Shown here piece after piece: positions 45,362 to 54,005 of a stretch of DNA of 64,000 nucleotides; position 1 is the first letter of the stretch; each line of letters begins with the position of its first letter. Under the pieces are notes generated by a model. That model saw nothing but the letters and a program-made list of their open reading frames with translations. It did no database searches and had not been told where the DNA came from. Made by a program: the position numbers and the translations under genes. This DNA comes from Phycisphaerales bacterium (GTDB lineage: Bacteria; Planctomycetota; Phycisphaerae; Phycisphaerales; UBA1924): positions 124,001-188,000 of the forward strand of contig JAJDDK010000004.1 in the NCBI GenBank assembly GCA_029260345.1, written 5' to 3'.

Positions 45362-45529
45362 CAGAGCCCCGAGCGCAAGCGAGGGGTTGCGACGGTGTGT
45401 TTGCAAGGTGTGCGTGCGGCACACAGTTGTGAGGCCTCGAGGGATCAAGGCATCGAGGGATCAAGGCATCGAGGGACTACCACTAGGAATTCTTGGCTCG
45501 GGTGCCATGCCCATGTCTGCATGGGCATG
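45362..45529 (+). repeat. Composite palindromic element, copy 2 (left flank)
   Basis: In order: module Q (AGAGCCCCGAGCGCAAGCGA then GGGG, 45363-45386), a GGGATCAAGGCATC tandem stretch (45435-45475) and module P (CATGCCCAT / ATGGGCATG, 45506-45529). Its reverse complement matches 47093-47276 in the same order with intervening text in common (GTGTGTGCGGC-like, GTGAGGC). Confidence 0.75.
45435..45475 (+). repeat. 16-base tandem repeat (CATCGAGGGATCAAGG)
   Basis: About 2.6 adjacent copies without spacers; the first starts CCTCGAGG instead of CATCGAGG. It lies inside composite element copy 2. Confidence 0.85.
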
Positions 45530-45545
45530 ATGATGCGCAAAGCCG

Positions 45546-46316
45546 ATGAAGCAGCGACGCACATCGCGGCGAAGACGATGGCTCATCCGGAGTCTTGCTT
45601 GCCTTCTCCTCGGATTGCTCACGACCGTTGCGGTGACCGCGTGGCTCTTCTTCCGCGCGCCTGTTGACGTTCTCTTCATTTCGCACGCCAATTTGCCAAG
45701 TGAAGTGCAATACGAACCTGGTTGGGAGCATGTAACTTTTTGGGGCGAAAATGCAACGGGGTATAACTCCGTGTATTGCGTCTCCCACATTGGTTGGTTT
45801 GGTCCAGCGAGGCCGAAATTCCCGGCCGGAACGACGCTCCCACCGCAATGGGTCGTCGATTGGTCCGAACCAAGCCTCCCAAATTCATTCCGTCCTCGCG
45901 GAGGAAACGCCGGCGAGTTTCTTCGGGTAGCGCACGCAGGATGGCCGCTTCGTTGCTTCATTGGCCGGCGCATCAGATACAGCGGAGATCAGGACTTCAC
46001 GACGGATTGGGCAGTCTTTCTCACGATCTCACTTCGAATTCCGAATTTCCCAGTCGGAAAGCTGCCGCACGACCGGCTCCTCCCACTCCAACCTCAATTC
46101 CTCCCGTTGCTTGCAAACTCCGCGATTTACGGCAGCGTCTGGTTTGCATTGAGCTTCACATTCATGCTCCTTCCTTATGCCAAACGCAAGCGGCGACGCA
46201 AGCGCGGCCTCTGCCCAAAATGCGCCTACGACCTGCAAGCCGAATTCGACTCCGGCTGCCCGGAGTGCGGCTGGAATCGAACGAGCGGTCGCCCCAATGG
46301 CGCGAACACAGCATGA
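45546..46316 (+). CDS. Membrane protein with C-terminal zinc ribbon, paralogue 1
   Basis: 256 residues. A very basic start (KQRRTSRRRRWLIR) precedes an N-terminal helix (LACLLLGLLTTVAVTAWLFF). An exoplasmic domain (with AGWPLRCFIG) is followed by a second helix (SAIYGSVWFALSFTFMLLPY), a basic KRKRRRKRG linker and a cytoplasmic zinc ribbon CPKC...CPEC ending GWNR. This layout recurs in planctomycetes; role unknown. It starts within 20 bases of a palindromic element and lacks an obvious ribosome site. Confidence 0.7.
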   Translation: MKQRRTSRRRRWLIRSLACLLLGLLTTVAVTAWLFFRAPVDVLFISHANLPSEVQYEPGWEHVTFWGENATGYNSVYCVSHIGWFGPARPKFPAGTTLPPQWVVDWSEPSLPNSFRPRGGNAGEFLRVAHAGWPLRCFIGRRIRYSGDQDFTTDWAVFLTISLRIPNFPVGKLPHDRLLPLQPQFLPLLANSAIYGSVWFALSFTFMLLPYAKRKRRRKRGLCPKCAYDLQAEFDSGCPECGWNRTSGRPNGANTA

Positions 46317-47038
46317 AGCGATGGGTCATTCGAATTTCGATTTGCTTCGTGCTCGGTTTGATCACGACGGTCTGCACTTCAATTGCGTTCGCTTGTTGGA
46401 GCCCAATCCTTCGGACGCAAGATACGTTCAATTTTCAGGGCCGATTACTTGAGCTATACGATGTGCCTGGGAATTGGAAGCTCGTCAGCGGATTCGCGAG
46501 TTTCTATGGCCGCGGCTACGAATTGACCAATTTGTTGACTGGCGCGCTGGTCGGCACTGGTTTGGGTAGCCCCAAATTTCCTGAAGGAACGCAACTCCCT
46601 CCGCTATGGGTTCAGCGCCAAGTTCGCAATCCGCCGCTTGAATACTATCGAGGGACCATCATCAGCGTTGCCCGCGCCGGCTGGCCAATGAAGTCGCTTG
46701 CTGGGCACACGCGCCGAACCGTCGATCTCATCAAGCCGCCACTCCCGTTGCAGCGCTTCAATGCGTTCGAGCTGAAGGAGGCAGTGCGAATTCCTTGGAC
46801 AGGACAAATGGTGCCTCGCTTGCTTCCATGGAAACCACTGCCCTTGGCGTTCGCAATAAATTCAGTCTTTTACGGAAGCGTTTGGTTTGCATTGAGTTTT
46901 CCGGCGCAGCTCCCCTATCTCTGGAATCAACGACGAAAACGACGCCGCGGCCTCTGCCCAAAATGCGCCTACGACCTGCAAGCCGAATTCGACTCCGGCT
47001 GCTCCGAGTGCGGCTGGAATCGAAACGCGCTGAACTAA
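46313..47038 (+). CDS. Membrane protein with C-terminal zinc ribbon, paralogue 2
   Basis: 241 residues. N-terminal helix ISICFVLGLITTVCTSIAFA, exoplasmic domain with RAGWPMKSLAG (compare HAGWPLRCF in paralogue 1), second helix NSVFYGSVWFALSFPAQLPY and zinc ribbon CPKC...CSEC ending GWNR. Protein similarity to paralogue 1 is low outside these blocks, but the DNA for the zinc ribbon is nearly identical (46205-46280 versus 46951-47026). ATG overlaps the upstream stop (ATGA). Confidence 0.7.
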   Translation: MKRWVIRISICFVLGLITTVCTSIAFACWSPILRTQDTFNFQGRLLELYDVPGNWKLVSGFASFYGRGYELTNLLTGALVGTGLGSPKFPEGTQLPPLWVQRQVRNPPLEYYRGTIISVARAGWPMKSLAGHTRRTVDLIKPPLPLQRFNAFELKEAVRIPWTGQMVPRLLPWKPLPLAFAINSVFYGSVWFALSFPAQLPYLWNQRRKRRRGLCPKCAYDLQAEFDSGCSECGWNRNALN

Positions 47039-47041
47039 AGA

Positions 47042-47062
47042 GAACGGGCGAGACGCCCGTTC
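47042..47062 (+). repeat. GAACGGGCG/CGCCCGTTC hairpin after paralogue 2
   Basis: Perfect 9-base stem with an AGA loop, four bases after the stop. There is no following T-run, so it is either a weak terminator or another dispersed palindrome. Confidence 0.65.
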
Positions 47063-47092
47063 CACCGACTTCTTTGCATTCGAAAGCACAAC

Positions 47093-47276
47093 CATGCCCA
47101 CGTGAGCGTGGGCATGCCACCCGGCGACGGAGTTTGTCCGTTCTCCGCTGACTCGTGCCCAATGCCTAAAGCCTTGATCCCTTGATGCCTTTTTGCCTTG
47201 ATGCCTCACGTACTCAGCCGCACACACAACCCACAAACGCGCATCCGCGACCCGTCGCTTGCGCTCGGGGCTCTGA
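47093..47276 (-). repeat. Composite palindromic element, copy 3 (right flank)
   Basis: In plus-strand order: module P (CATGCCCACG / CGTGGGCATG, 47093-47116), the CCTTGATCCCTTGATGCC stretch (47171-47206) and module Q (CGCTTGCGCTCGGGGCTCTG, about 47251-47276). It is inverted relative to copy 2 and ends exactly at the stop codon of the next gene. Confidence 0.75.
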
Positions 47277-47771
47277 TCACTTCGCACGCTTGTCTTCGAT
47301 CTCAACCTCTTGCTCGCGCGCCATGGACGTGAACGCCGCGAAGCCGAACGGCTCTTCGCCGCTTTCGATTTGGCGGGCTTGCGACATTGCTTTGAGCTGT
47401 TCGATGAGGTCTTCACTGAGGGAATGCACGCCGCGGATTTCTTCGAGGGGCACTGTGACGACTTCGCCATCGGGCGTATGAATTTCGAACACCGTGCATT
47501 GCACCGCAACGGAAAGCATGCGCTGTTCAGGATTCGTCGGCACACTGAGTGAGAACAACGGCACGACTCCCTTGATGGCGATGCGCTCTCCGCCGTGCGT
47601 CATGACGCCGAGTCGACCGTCGGTGATTTCAGGGCACTCGGCCGCTCGTTCCGGGAAGGACACCAGCATCGCCTGCACGACGTTCTGCCAGAAGAGCGTG
47701 CGCAGTTCGCGCGTGCGCTTTGGTTCTTCGACGTGATGCGCCAGCGACGCCGCGATGGGGGTTGTTTCCAT
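47277..47771 (-). CDS. Conserved-looking hypothetical cytoplasmic protein
   Basis: 164 residues with no signal peptide or membrane segment. A helical N-terminus (KRTRELRTLFWQNVVQAMLV) leads to a beta region (RIAIKGVVPLFSLSVPTNPE, AVQCTVFEIHTPDGEVVTVP) and a charged helical end (DLIEQLKAMSQARQIESGEE). I do not recognise a family. Codon use matches its neighbours, which supports coding. It lies upstream of nothing on its strand but the repeat element; the porin terminator separates it from the gene behind. Confidence 0.65.
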   Translation of the reverse strand: METTPIAASLAHHVEEPKRTRELRTLFWQNVVQAMLVSFPERAAECPEITDGRLGVMTHGGERIAIKGVVPLFSLSVPTNPEQRMLSVAVQCTVFEIHTPDGEVVTVPLEEIRGVHSLSEDLIEQLKAMSQARQIESGEEPFGFAAFTSMAREQEVEIEDKRAK

Positions 47772-47815
47772 GCATGCATCTTCGGGGCCGAGCGCGGCTC
47801 ACGCAATGGGCGCAG

Positions 47816-47849
47816 AAAAAAACCGACCGGCCCATGTGGACCGGTCGGT
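47816..47849 (-). terminator. Rho-independent terminator of the porin gene
   Basis: Minus strand: ACCGACCGGTCC / GGGCCGGTCGGT (one G-T pair) with a CAT loop, then eight T residues. It lies about 30 bases after the stop at 47880. Confidence 0.9.
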
Positions 47850-47879
47850 CTTGAATCAAATCAGATCAGTTCGTGCGGC

Positions 47880-49199
47880 TTAGAAAAGCAGCTGGAACTG
47901 AGCACGAATAACGAATTCGCTATCCGTGGGGCCACCGAGGTAGCCGATGCCCGTGTTGGACGGGAGCGGCGACACGTTGCCGACGGTGGAGTCGGCGCCG
48001 TCGTCAATGAAGTACTGGCAGTCGAGCGAGAACTTCGCCGCCTGACCGTGGATGTAGTAGTTGCCACCGAAGGTGATCACATTGAACATGTCATCAGCCG
48101 CGGCGCTGCCGTCGGGAATGATCGCATCCCAGCGGACGTAGGGCTCGATGTCTTCGGTCACGAACACACCACCCTGAACGACGAAACCGTACTCGTCGAC
48201 GCTGGAGCCGCCGAAGAAATCGGCGTCGCCATGGCGACCGGTGAACGCGGCGAAGGCGTTCCAGCCGTTGCCGAGGAGGCTGGCGTCAACCGTCCAGCCG
48301 AACATGTTGCCGGTGTCGCGATCGGCCGGGGTGGAGCCGGGGGCGCCGCCCTGCCAGTTCGCGGCAGCACCGAGCATCCAGGCGATGCCTTCGGAACCAC
48401 GCGGGCTGGAGAAGTACTTGAACTGATCCCAGTTGCCGCTGCCGAGGTACTCGAAGCGACCGGTCAGGGCCCAGTCAGACTCAGCCGGGTTGTTGAAGTC
48501 CGTGTTGTCGGTGCCGACTGCGACGGGCAGAAGCATGGGACCAAGCCCGATGCCGTCGGAGAAGGCGCCGGCGACGCGCCAGTGCTCAGCCTGATAGGAG
48601 AGCTCGATGCCCTGCGAACGATCCTGGTTGTAGATCTCGTTCGCGTAGGAGCGGTCGATGACGAGCTGGTACCTGGAGCTGACAAGCTCTTCACGCAGGA
48701 AGGGCAACTTGAACTGACCGGCGCGAATCTTCAAGCCGTTGTCAAAGTTGTACCCAAAGTACGCGTCCTGCAGCGTCGCCGTGCCGTTGTTGCGGCCGAA
48801 CTCGAACTGCAAGCGGTAGAACCAGTCGTTCCAGGCCGTACCGTCGAACTGGAGCTTCATGCGGCGATTCTGGAAGCCGCTCTCGAATTCATCGAGCGTC
48901 GCGCCGGTCGCTTCATCGCGGAAGTTCGCGATGTAGCGGAACTGCATCTGACCGCTCACGTTCAGGCGGAAGGCGCCATCCGGCGACGCAAGGAAGAACT
49001 TGCCGTCGTAGCCGGCGGTGCCGCCGCTCTGCAACAGGCTCGAGCGCGTTTCCGCGTCGGCCAGCATGTCTGCAACCAGCGCGCGAACTTCGTCGCTGCT
49101 GGCGCCAGCCGGAGCATTGGTCTCGCCCAGCGCGACATTCGTCGCACCGAGGCTGACCGCAGCACCCGCCAGCAAACTGAGACTCATCGTTCGAATCAT
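47880..49199 (-). CDS. Porin O/P family (phosphate-selective porin-like) outer-membrane protein
   Basis: 439 residues. Signal peptide (MIRTMSLSLLAGAAVSLGAT), then a short coiled stretch (DEVRALVADMLADAETR) and a 16-strand-type barrel beginning FRLNVSGQMQFRYIANFRDE. FQNRRMKLQFDGTAWNDWFY, LRAGQFKLPFLREELVSS-type text and IELSYQAEHWRVAGAFSDG match OprO/OprP family blocks. The end is the aromatic EFVIRAQFQLLF. It would let phosphate or related anions through the outer membrane. AAGGAGA precedes the ATG. phoB is the divergent neighbour. Confidence 0.85.
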   Translation of the reverse strand: MIRTMSLSLLAGAAVSLGATNVALGETNAPAGASSDEVRALVADMLADAETRSSLLQSGGTAGYDGKFFLASPDGAFRLNVSGQMQFRYIANFRDEATGATLDEFESGFQNRRMKLQFDGTAWNDWFYRLQFEFGRNNGTATLQDAYFGYNFDNGLKIRAGQFKLPFLREELVSSRYQLVIDRSYANEIYNQDRSQGIELSYQAEHWRVAGAFSDGIGLGPMLLPVAVGTDNTDFNNPAESDWALTGRFEYLGSGNWDQFKYFSSPRGSEGIAWMLGAAANWQGGAPGSTPADRDTGNMFGWTVDASLLGNGWNAFAAFTGRHGDADFFGGSSVDEYGFVVQGGVFVTEDIEPYVRWDAIIPDGSAAADDMFNVITFGGNYYIHGQAAKFSLDCQYFIDDGADSTVGNVSPLPSNTGIGYLGGPTDSEFVIRAQFQLLF

Positions 49200-49734
49200 T
49201 GGAGACGTCTCCTTACCTTGCTTCTATCTTGCGGAGAGTGCCGCCACTCCCCGTTTCCCTAGGGTCGTTCAAGTCTTGCACAAGCCGACACGACCGGTGC
49301 AAAAGATTGAACGTCGTACGTTGTGTTGAGAATCCGATGCCCTTGCGTTGAACCAACACCGTCCGGTGATCGCGCCCCGCGGACCGGACAGTCAAAAGCT
49401 CGTGACCACTATACCTCCTTGGCTAGCAGCCGCAAACTCGCGACCGACCGATATGTCGGCGATCCTGATTCAATTCCATGAACACTTTTCTATTGAAATG
49501 GGGAGATCGCCCCTCATATTGGTGAGGAGAACTTCGATTCGGACCTTGATCCATTCCCGGTCTTGCCCCGCCCCGCCACCAATGCGGCTCATGTGAGGAT
49601 TGCGCGAAGACCGCAACCCAACCCTCATCCAGACCCCGCCGATCAGGAATGCTTCCTTAGAATCCGCCGCGTCGCCAACCGGGATGGGTCGTCCTGCCGG
49701 GCGTGGATCGTGAACTGATTGCCAGCGAGAACCC
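49200..49734. other. 535-base divergent regulatory region between the porin gene and phoB
   Basis: No gene. It holds the inverted repeat at 49267-49312 and an AT-rich patch at 49465-49520 (TATTGAAATGG, TCATATTGG). I do not see two spaced CTGTCAT-like Pho-box repeats of the enterobacterial type. Confidence 0.65.
49267..49312. promoter_or_regulatory. Interrupted inverted repeat upstream of the porin gene
   Basis: Arms GTTCAAGTCTTGCAC and GTGCAAAAGATTGAAC are separated by 15 bases and match at both ends (GTTCAA, TTGCAC). They lie 68-113 bases before the porin ATG. It could be an operator for a dimeric regulator or a leader stem-loop. Confidence 0.55.
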
Positions 49735-50436
49735 ATGTTTACGAGCAACCGCATCCTGGTCGTCGAGGACGAAGCCGACCTCTCCGACATCATTTCATTC
49801 AATCTCCAGCGGGCCGGGCACACGCCGCTGCAGGCCCATGATGGCGCTGCCGGCCTGACCATGGCCAAACGCGAACGCCCGGACCTTGTCGTTCTTGATC
49901 TGATGCTTCCCAAGATGGACGGCCTCGAAGTCGCCCGCCGCCTCCGCGCCGAGCCAACCACCGCCTCCATCCCCATCATCATGCTCACCGCCCGAGCCGA
50001 GGAACGGGACCAGCTCTCGGGCCTCGCCACCGGTGCTGACGACTACATCACCAAACCATTCTCAATCCCGGTCCTGATGGCCCGCGTTGATGCGGTTCTG
50101 CGGCGGACCTCACCCGCGGCGGGCGTCAGCTCCAGCGCGATCGGACCGGTGCAGGTGAATCTCGACACCCACGAGGCTTCCGTCGATGGCGAGCCGCTCC
50201 GCCTGACCACGACCGAATTCAAACTCCTGACCGCGTTGATGCAGGCCGAGGGTCGTGTCTTGACGCGTCAGGAGCTCATCAGCCGCGCGATGGGGCCTGG
50301 CATCCGCGTGACGGATCGCGCTATTGATGTGCATCTCGCGGCGGTGCGGAAGAAGCTGGGCGACTCCGGCGCCCTCATCAAGACCGTGCGCGGCGTGGGC
50401 TATAGGATGAGCCCCGAGCGCGAAACGGCCCACTGA
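49735..50436 (+). CDS. phoB: OmpR/PhoB-family response regulator
   Basis: 233 residues. Receiver domain 1-120 with the acidic pocket E11/D12, phospho-acceptor D55 (VVLDLMLPKMDG), switch threonine in MLTARAEE and lysine in ITKPFSIP. The C-terminal winged helix has LRLTTTEFKLLTALMQAEGR and VDVHLAAVRKKLG-type blocks (RAIDVHLAAVRKKLGDSGAL). Phosphorylated PhoB-type regulators bind promoters of phosphate genes. The histidine kinase follows after 16 bases, and the divergent phosphate-selective porin supports a phosphate-response role. Confidence 0.92.
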   Translation: MFTSNRILVVEDEADLSDIISFNLQRAGHTPLQAHDGAAGLTMAKRERPDLVVLDLMLPKMDGLEVARRLRAEPTTASIPIIMLTARAEERDQLSGLATGADDYITKPFSIPVLMARVDAVLRRTSPAAGVSSSAIGPVQVNLDTHEASVDGEPLRLTTTEFKLLTALMQAEGRVLTRQELISRAMGPGIRVTDRAIDVHLAAVRKKLGDSGALIKTVRGVGYRMSPERETAH

Positions 50437-50452
50437 ACCGCCTGAACCACGA

Positions 50453-51880
50453 ATGATTCGTCGACACATTTTGTCGAGCATCATGATCGGCGCCGCCGCC
50501 GCTGCGGCGCCCACGATCGCCGTGATCGTGGCGGACGCCGTCGGCGCGCAGCGATCAGCCATCGTTCTCTCCGCACTGGCCACGTCGATCGGCGCCGGCG
50601 TTGTGGCAAGCCTGGCGTTACGCCGGGTGTGGCGCGAAGCGAATGTGCATCTCGCACTGACGGCTCGCAAGCTCGACGCTTCACGCGCCGAGATTGTTGA
50701 CCTTCCACGCATGATCGCTCGCGCGTTCGAGGCGCGGGACGCCGCCCTTGGCGAGGCCAGCCGCCAGCACGATCATCTGCGTCACATCATTGACTCGCTC
50801 GACGAACCAATGCTCGTGATCGATCAAACTGAAGAGATCATTTTCGCCAACCGAGCGGCGTCCGAATTCTTTCAGATCAAACACGAGAGGCTCATCGGCG
50901 CTCCGGCGCCGCAAGCGATCACGCAAGGACCACTGCTGACGGCCGTCCGCCGCGCGCTCGTCGGCGGACGACATACGGCCCGCACAGACCTTGGCACGCA
51001 CCGTGGCCCGCGCATTTACGACGTCTCCAGTGCGCCAATCGCCGCAGGGAATGACGCGACCGGCGCCGTGCTCGTGCTGCGCGATGTGACGGATCTGGCC
51101 CGAGCGGCCCGCATGAAGACGGACTTCGTCGCAAACGCGTCACACGAATTGCGCACGCCGCTTGCCGCGATCCGGGCGGCGTTGGATACAGCGCGCCTCG
51201 CCGCCAACGACGATCCCGAACAAATGCTGCGCTTCATCGACATGGCGCCGGCGCACCTGCGCCGACTAGAAGAGATGACGCGCGACCTCATCGACCTGTC
51301 GCGTCTGGAAAGCCCGGACCTGCACATCGGCGCCGAACCGCTGTCCGTTCTCGATCTGTGCGATTCACTGCGCACGTTGCACGCCGAACAGGGCGCCGCC
51401 CGCGGCGTGACGTTGCAATTTGAATTGACGGAAGGCGTCAACGGCTTTCGCACCGATCCACGGCTCGTGCATCTGGTGCTAAAAAACCTCATCGACAACG
51501 CACTGAAGTTTTGCGACGACGACACCACCGTGCGCATTGTCGGCGCCATCGCCATGGGCGGCGACACCCGCCGCCGCGCCCGATTCGAAGTGCGCGACCA
51601 AGGCGTCGGCATTCCGCTCAACCAGCAGCAGCGCGTCTTTGAACGCTTCTATCAAGTCAATGCGGCGCGCCCCGGCCTGTCCGCCGCCGGCAATTCATCC
51701 AAGCGCGGCACCGGGCTCGGACTCTCCATCGTCAAGCACGCTGTGAGCGCACTGGGCGGCGAAGTTGGACTCGAGTCCGTCTACCAAGAGGGCACGACCG
51801 TATGGTTCGTGATTCCCGAATTGCCGATGCCGAACGATGATGATTCAGACGACACCGACTTCGAGCAGCTCCATCGTTGA
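50453..51880 (+). CDS. phoR: PhoR-like sensor histidine kinase
   Basis: 475 residues. Two N-terminal helices (about 8-30 and 35-56) with almost no periplasmic loop, a coiled link, a PAS domain (HIIDSLDEPMLVIDQTEEII), HisKA with H231 in ANASHELRTPLAAI, and HATPase_c with N box LKNLIDNALKF, G1 DQGVGIPL, F box FERFYQV and G2 GTGLGLSIVKHAVS. The short periplasmic loop matches PhoR, which senses through partners rather than a ligand domain. No phoU or pst genes are in the window. Its 3' end overlaps the convergent transketolase by 36 bases. Confidence 0.85.
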   Translation: MIRRHILSSIMIGAAAAAAPTIAVIVADAVGAQRSAIVLSALATSIGAGVVASLALRRVWREANVHLALTARKLDASRAEIVDLPRMIARAFEARDAALGEASRQHDHLRHIIDSLDEPMLVIDQTEEIIFANRAASEFFQIKHERLIGAPAPQAITQGPLLTAVRRALVGGRHTARTDLGTHRGPRIYDVSSAPIAAGNDATGAVLVLRDVTDLARAARMKTDFVANASHELRTPLAAIRAALDTARLAANDDPEQMLRFIDMAPAHLRRLEEMTRDLIDLSRLESPDLHIGAEPLSVLDLCDSLRTLHAEQGAARGVTLQFELTEGVNGFRTDPRLVHLVLKNLIDNALKFCDDDTTVRIVGAIAMGGDTRRRARFEVRDQGVGIPLNQQQRVFERFYQVNAARPGLSAAGNSSKRGTGLGLSIVKHAVSALGGEVGLESVYQEGTTVWFVIPELPMPNDDDSDDTDFEQLHR

Positions 51881-53812
51881 GCGAGTGATGTCGTCGCTGG
51901 TGAGACCCAGCATGCGCATCTGCTCGTCCGGAGTGTGTGTGGACTTCGGGATCCGGTTAACGAACATCTGCTTCAGCGTGAACGAGTCGCCTGACTCGGT
52001 CATCACATCCGCCACGGCCGAACCGATCGAAGCGCCGTAGTTGTCTTCGAGCGAGATGACGTACCCGTTGTTCCGCTGGGCAATGTCCAGCAGCGCATCG
52101 CCATCGAACGGCAGCGAGTACAGATCGACGAGCGTGGCGGAAATGCCTTCGCGGTCGAGCTTGTCCAGCGCCTTGTTCGCCTCATGGACCATGTAGCCCG
52201 CGGCGACGAGCAGCACATCGCGCCCTTCCGAAAGGACTTCGAATCCGCCGAGGTTGAAGACCACATCGTCGGAGTACAGGAATTCCACTTCGGGACGCAG
52301 TGTGCGCATGTAGCAGACGCCTTCATGCTCGGCCATGACTTGCGTGAGTCCGTACGCCGCGTACGCATCCGCCGGCTGCAGGATGTAGCAGCCCGGCTCG
52401 CCGCGGTGGTCCTTCATCGTGGTGAAGGCGCGGAACCAGGCGATGTCCGGAAGGGCCATCTGGCTCGGGCCATCCGCCGCGAGCGACACGCCGACGTGCG
52501 AACCGACGATTTTGATGTTGGCGCCGGAGTTGATCGCCATTTCGATCTGGTCGTAGCCGCGCGTCAGGAACTTGCCGAAGCTCGACAGGAACGGAATCTT
52601 TCCTGCCGCCGCGAGGCCCGCCGCGACCGACACCATGTTCTGTTCAGCGATCTTGCATTCAAAGAATCGCGGATTGAGCGCCGCGTCCTTCGCGAATGTT
52701 TCGGCAAAGGTTGAATTGCTGACATCGGCGTCGAGCACGACAACGCGTTCGTCCGCATGACCCAGCGCCCGCAGCGCGAGGCCATACGCCTTGCGCGTCG
52801 CGAAACGGCCGGAGTGCAGGACGGACTCCATGTCCATGTCGCGCATCATCTGGCTGAGCGACGGCGCATCTTTGATGGTGATCTGCTTGTTCGGCGCGGC
52901 TTCCGGCGGGCGAATCGTGAACCGGTCTGTCTGCACGAGCGAGGTCGTCAGTTCAACGCGGCGCTGCTCGAGTTCCGCCAGCGCAGCGTCCAGCGCGGCG
53001 CCTGTCGCTGGCTTGCCGTGCCAGTTGCCGGTGAGGGCCGTGGTGGCGCCCCAGCCCTTGACCGTCTTGGCGACCACGGCCATGGGCGCCGCGTCTTCAT
53101 CGAGCTCGACGAACGCATCGAACGCCGCCTTGATCTCGGCCGGCTTGTGCCCGTCGATCGTGCGCACCGTGAATCCGAACGCTTCCAGCTTCTTCGCCAG
53201 CACTTCGGGCGACTGCTGTTCGCTCACACGGGCGGCCTGTCCCCAGCCGTTGCAGCTGAAGATCGGCAGCACGTTGGTCAGTTTGCGCTCGGCGATGTAA
53301 TCCAGCGCTTCAGCAATCTGGCCTTCGCGCGATTCGCCATCACCAATGATGCAATAGATACGGCGCGGGTTGTCGTCGAGGCGGGCGGCTTCGCCGAGGC
53401 CCGCGGCAACCGAAAGGCCTTGGCCCAGCGAGCCGGTCGCGGCGTCAAAGAAGGGCATGCCTTCCATCGGATTGGGGTGGCCTTCGAGGACGGACCCTGC
53501 TTCACGCAGTGAGGACAGGTCGTCCACGGTCATCGGTCGGCGCGCATCATCCTCGCCGATCATGCCGCCGAGGCGCGCATACGCCGCGTAGACGACCGGC
53601 ACGGCGTGCCCGGCGCTCAGGACGAGGCGATCCGACGTGGGGTAGTCCGGCTGTTCGGGGCTCCAGCGCAACGTGTGAAACATCAGCACAGTGACGATGT
53701 GGCCGAGGGCCATCGCGGTGGTCGGGTGACCACTGCCGGCGGAGGCGCACATTTCAAGGCTGAGCCGGTCAAGGTCGATCGCCTGGGCGTGGACGGCGGC
53801 TTCAAAGGACAT
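51845..53812 (-). CDS. tkt: Transketolase
   Basis: 655 residues, normal length. N-terminal SAGSGHPTTAMALGH near 24 and the thiamine-diphosphate motif GDGESREGQIAEAL at 157 with NGWGQAARV following. The pyrimidine domain has ECKIAEQNMVSVAAGLAA, with the catalytic Glu in IAEQNM, and HVGVSLAADGPSQMALPDIA. The C-terminal domain is complete. It transfers two-carbon units between sugar phosphates in the pentose-phosphate pathway. ATG 53812 is chosen because GGGAAAGG lies upstream and the domain starts directly; an ATG at 53842 is possible. Confidence 0.95.
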   Translation of the reverse strand: MSFEAAVHAQAIDLDRLSLEMCASAGSGHPTTAMALGHIVTVLMFHTLRWSPEQPDYPTSDRLVLSAGHAVPVVYAAYARLGGMIGEDDARRPMTVDDLSSLREAGSVLEGHPNPMEGMPFFDAATGSLGQGLSVAAGLGEAARLDDNPRRIYCIIGDGESREGQIAEALDYIAERKLTNVLPIFSCNGWGQAARVSEQQSPEVLAKKLEAFGFTVRTIDGHKPAEIKAAFDAFVELDEDAAPMAVVAKTVKGWGATTALTGNWHGKPATGAALDAALAELEQRRVELTTSLVQTDRFTIRPPEAAPNKQITIKDAPSLSQMMRDMDMESVLHSGRFATRKAYGLALRALGHADERVVVLDADVSNSTFAETFAKDAALNPRFFECKIAEQNMVSVAAGLAAAGKIPFLSSFGKFLTRGYDQIEMAINSGANIKIVGSHVGVSLAADGPSQMALPDIAWFRAFTTMKDHRGEPGCYILQPADAYAAYGLTQVMAEHEGVCYMRTLRPEVEFLYSDDVVFNLGGFEVLSEGRDVLLVAAGYMVHEANKALDKLDREGISATLVDLYSLPFDGDALLDIAQRNNGYVISLEDNYGASIGSAVADVMTESGDSFTLKQMFVNRIPKSTHTPDEQMRMLGLTSDDITRSTMELLEVGVV

Positions 53813-54005
53813 CTGGTGCGACACCTTTCCCGGTGCGGGCATGGTCGGCCCGGAGCCGTGGATCTTGCAACATTGGACAAATCGCGGGGGAACGCCTCCC
53901 CACATCGAGCGAGGGATTATCGGGTATCCTCCAGCCTCGCACAACCAGGGCGAGGAACGCCCCGAAGCGTGCTTAATTGACCCTTTTTTGCGGAGAGAGA
54001 CGCCG

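Noticed and set aside
45435-45475. Short repeat array considered as a CRISPR remnant
   Set aside because: Units of 16 bases are directly adjacent with no spacers, and no cas gene is present.
47595-49262. 555-codon open frame antisense to the porin gene
   Set aside because: It is a by-product of codon bias in the porin; the porin has a signal peptide, barrel motifs, ribosome site and terminator.
49200-49734. Pho box search in the porin-phoB spacer
   Set aside because: No pair of CTGTCAT-like repeats at 11-base spacing; only the inverted repeat at 49267-49312 stands out.
53813-54005. Possible replication origin beside dnaN
   Set aside because: No cluster of TTATCCACA-like DnaA boxes, no AT-rich unwinding region and no dnaA neighbour.
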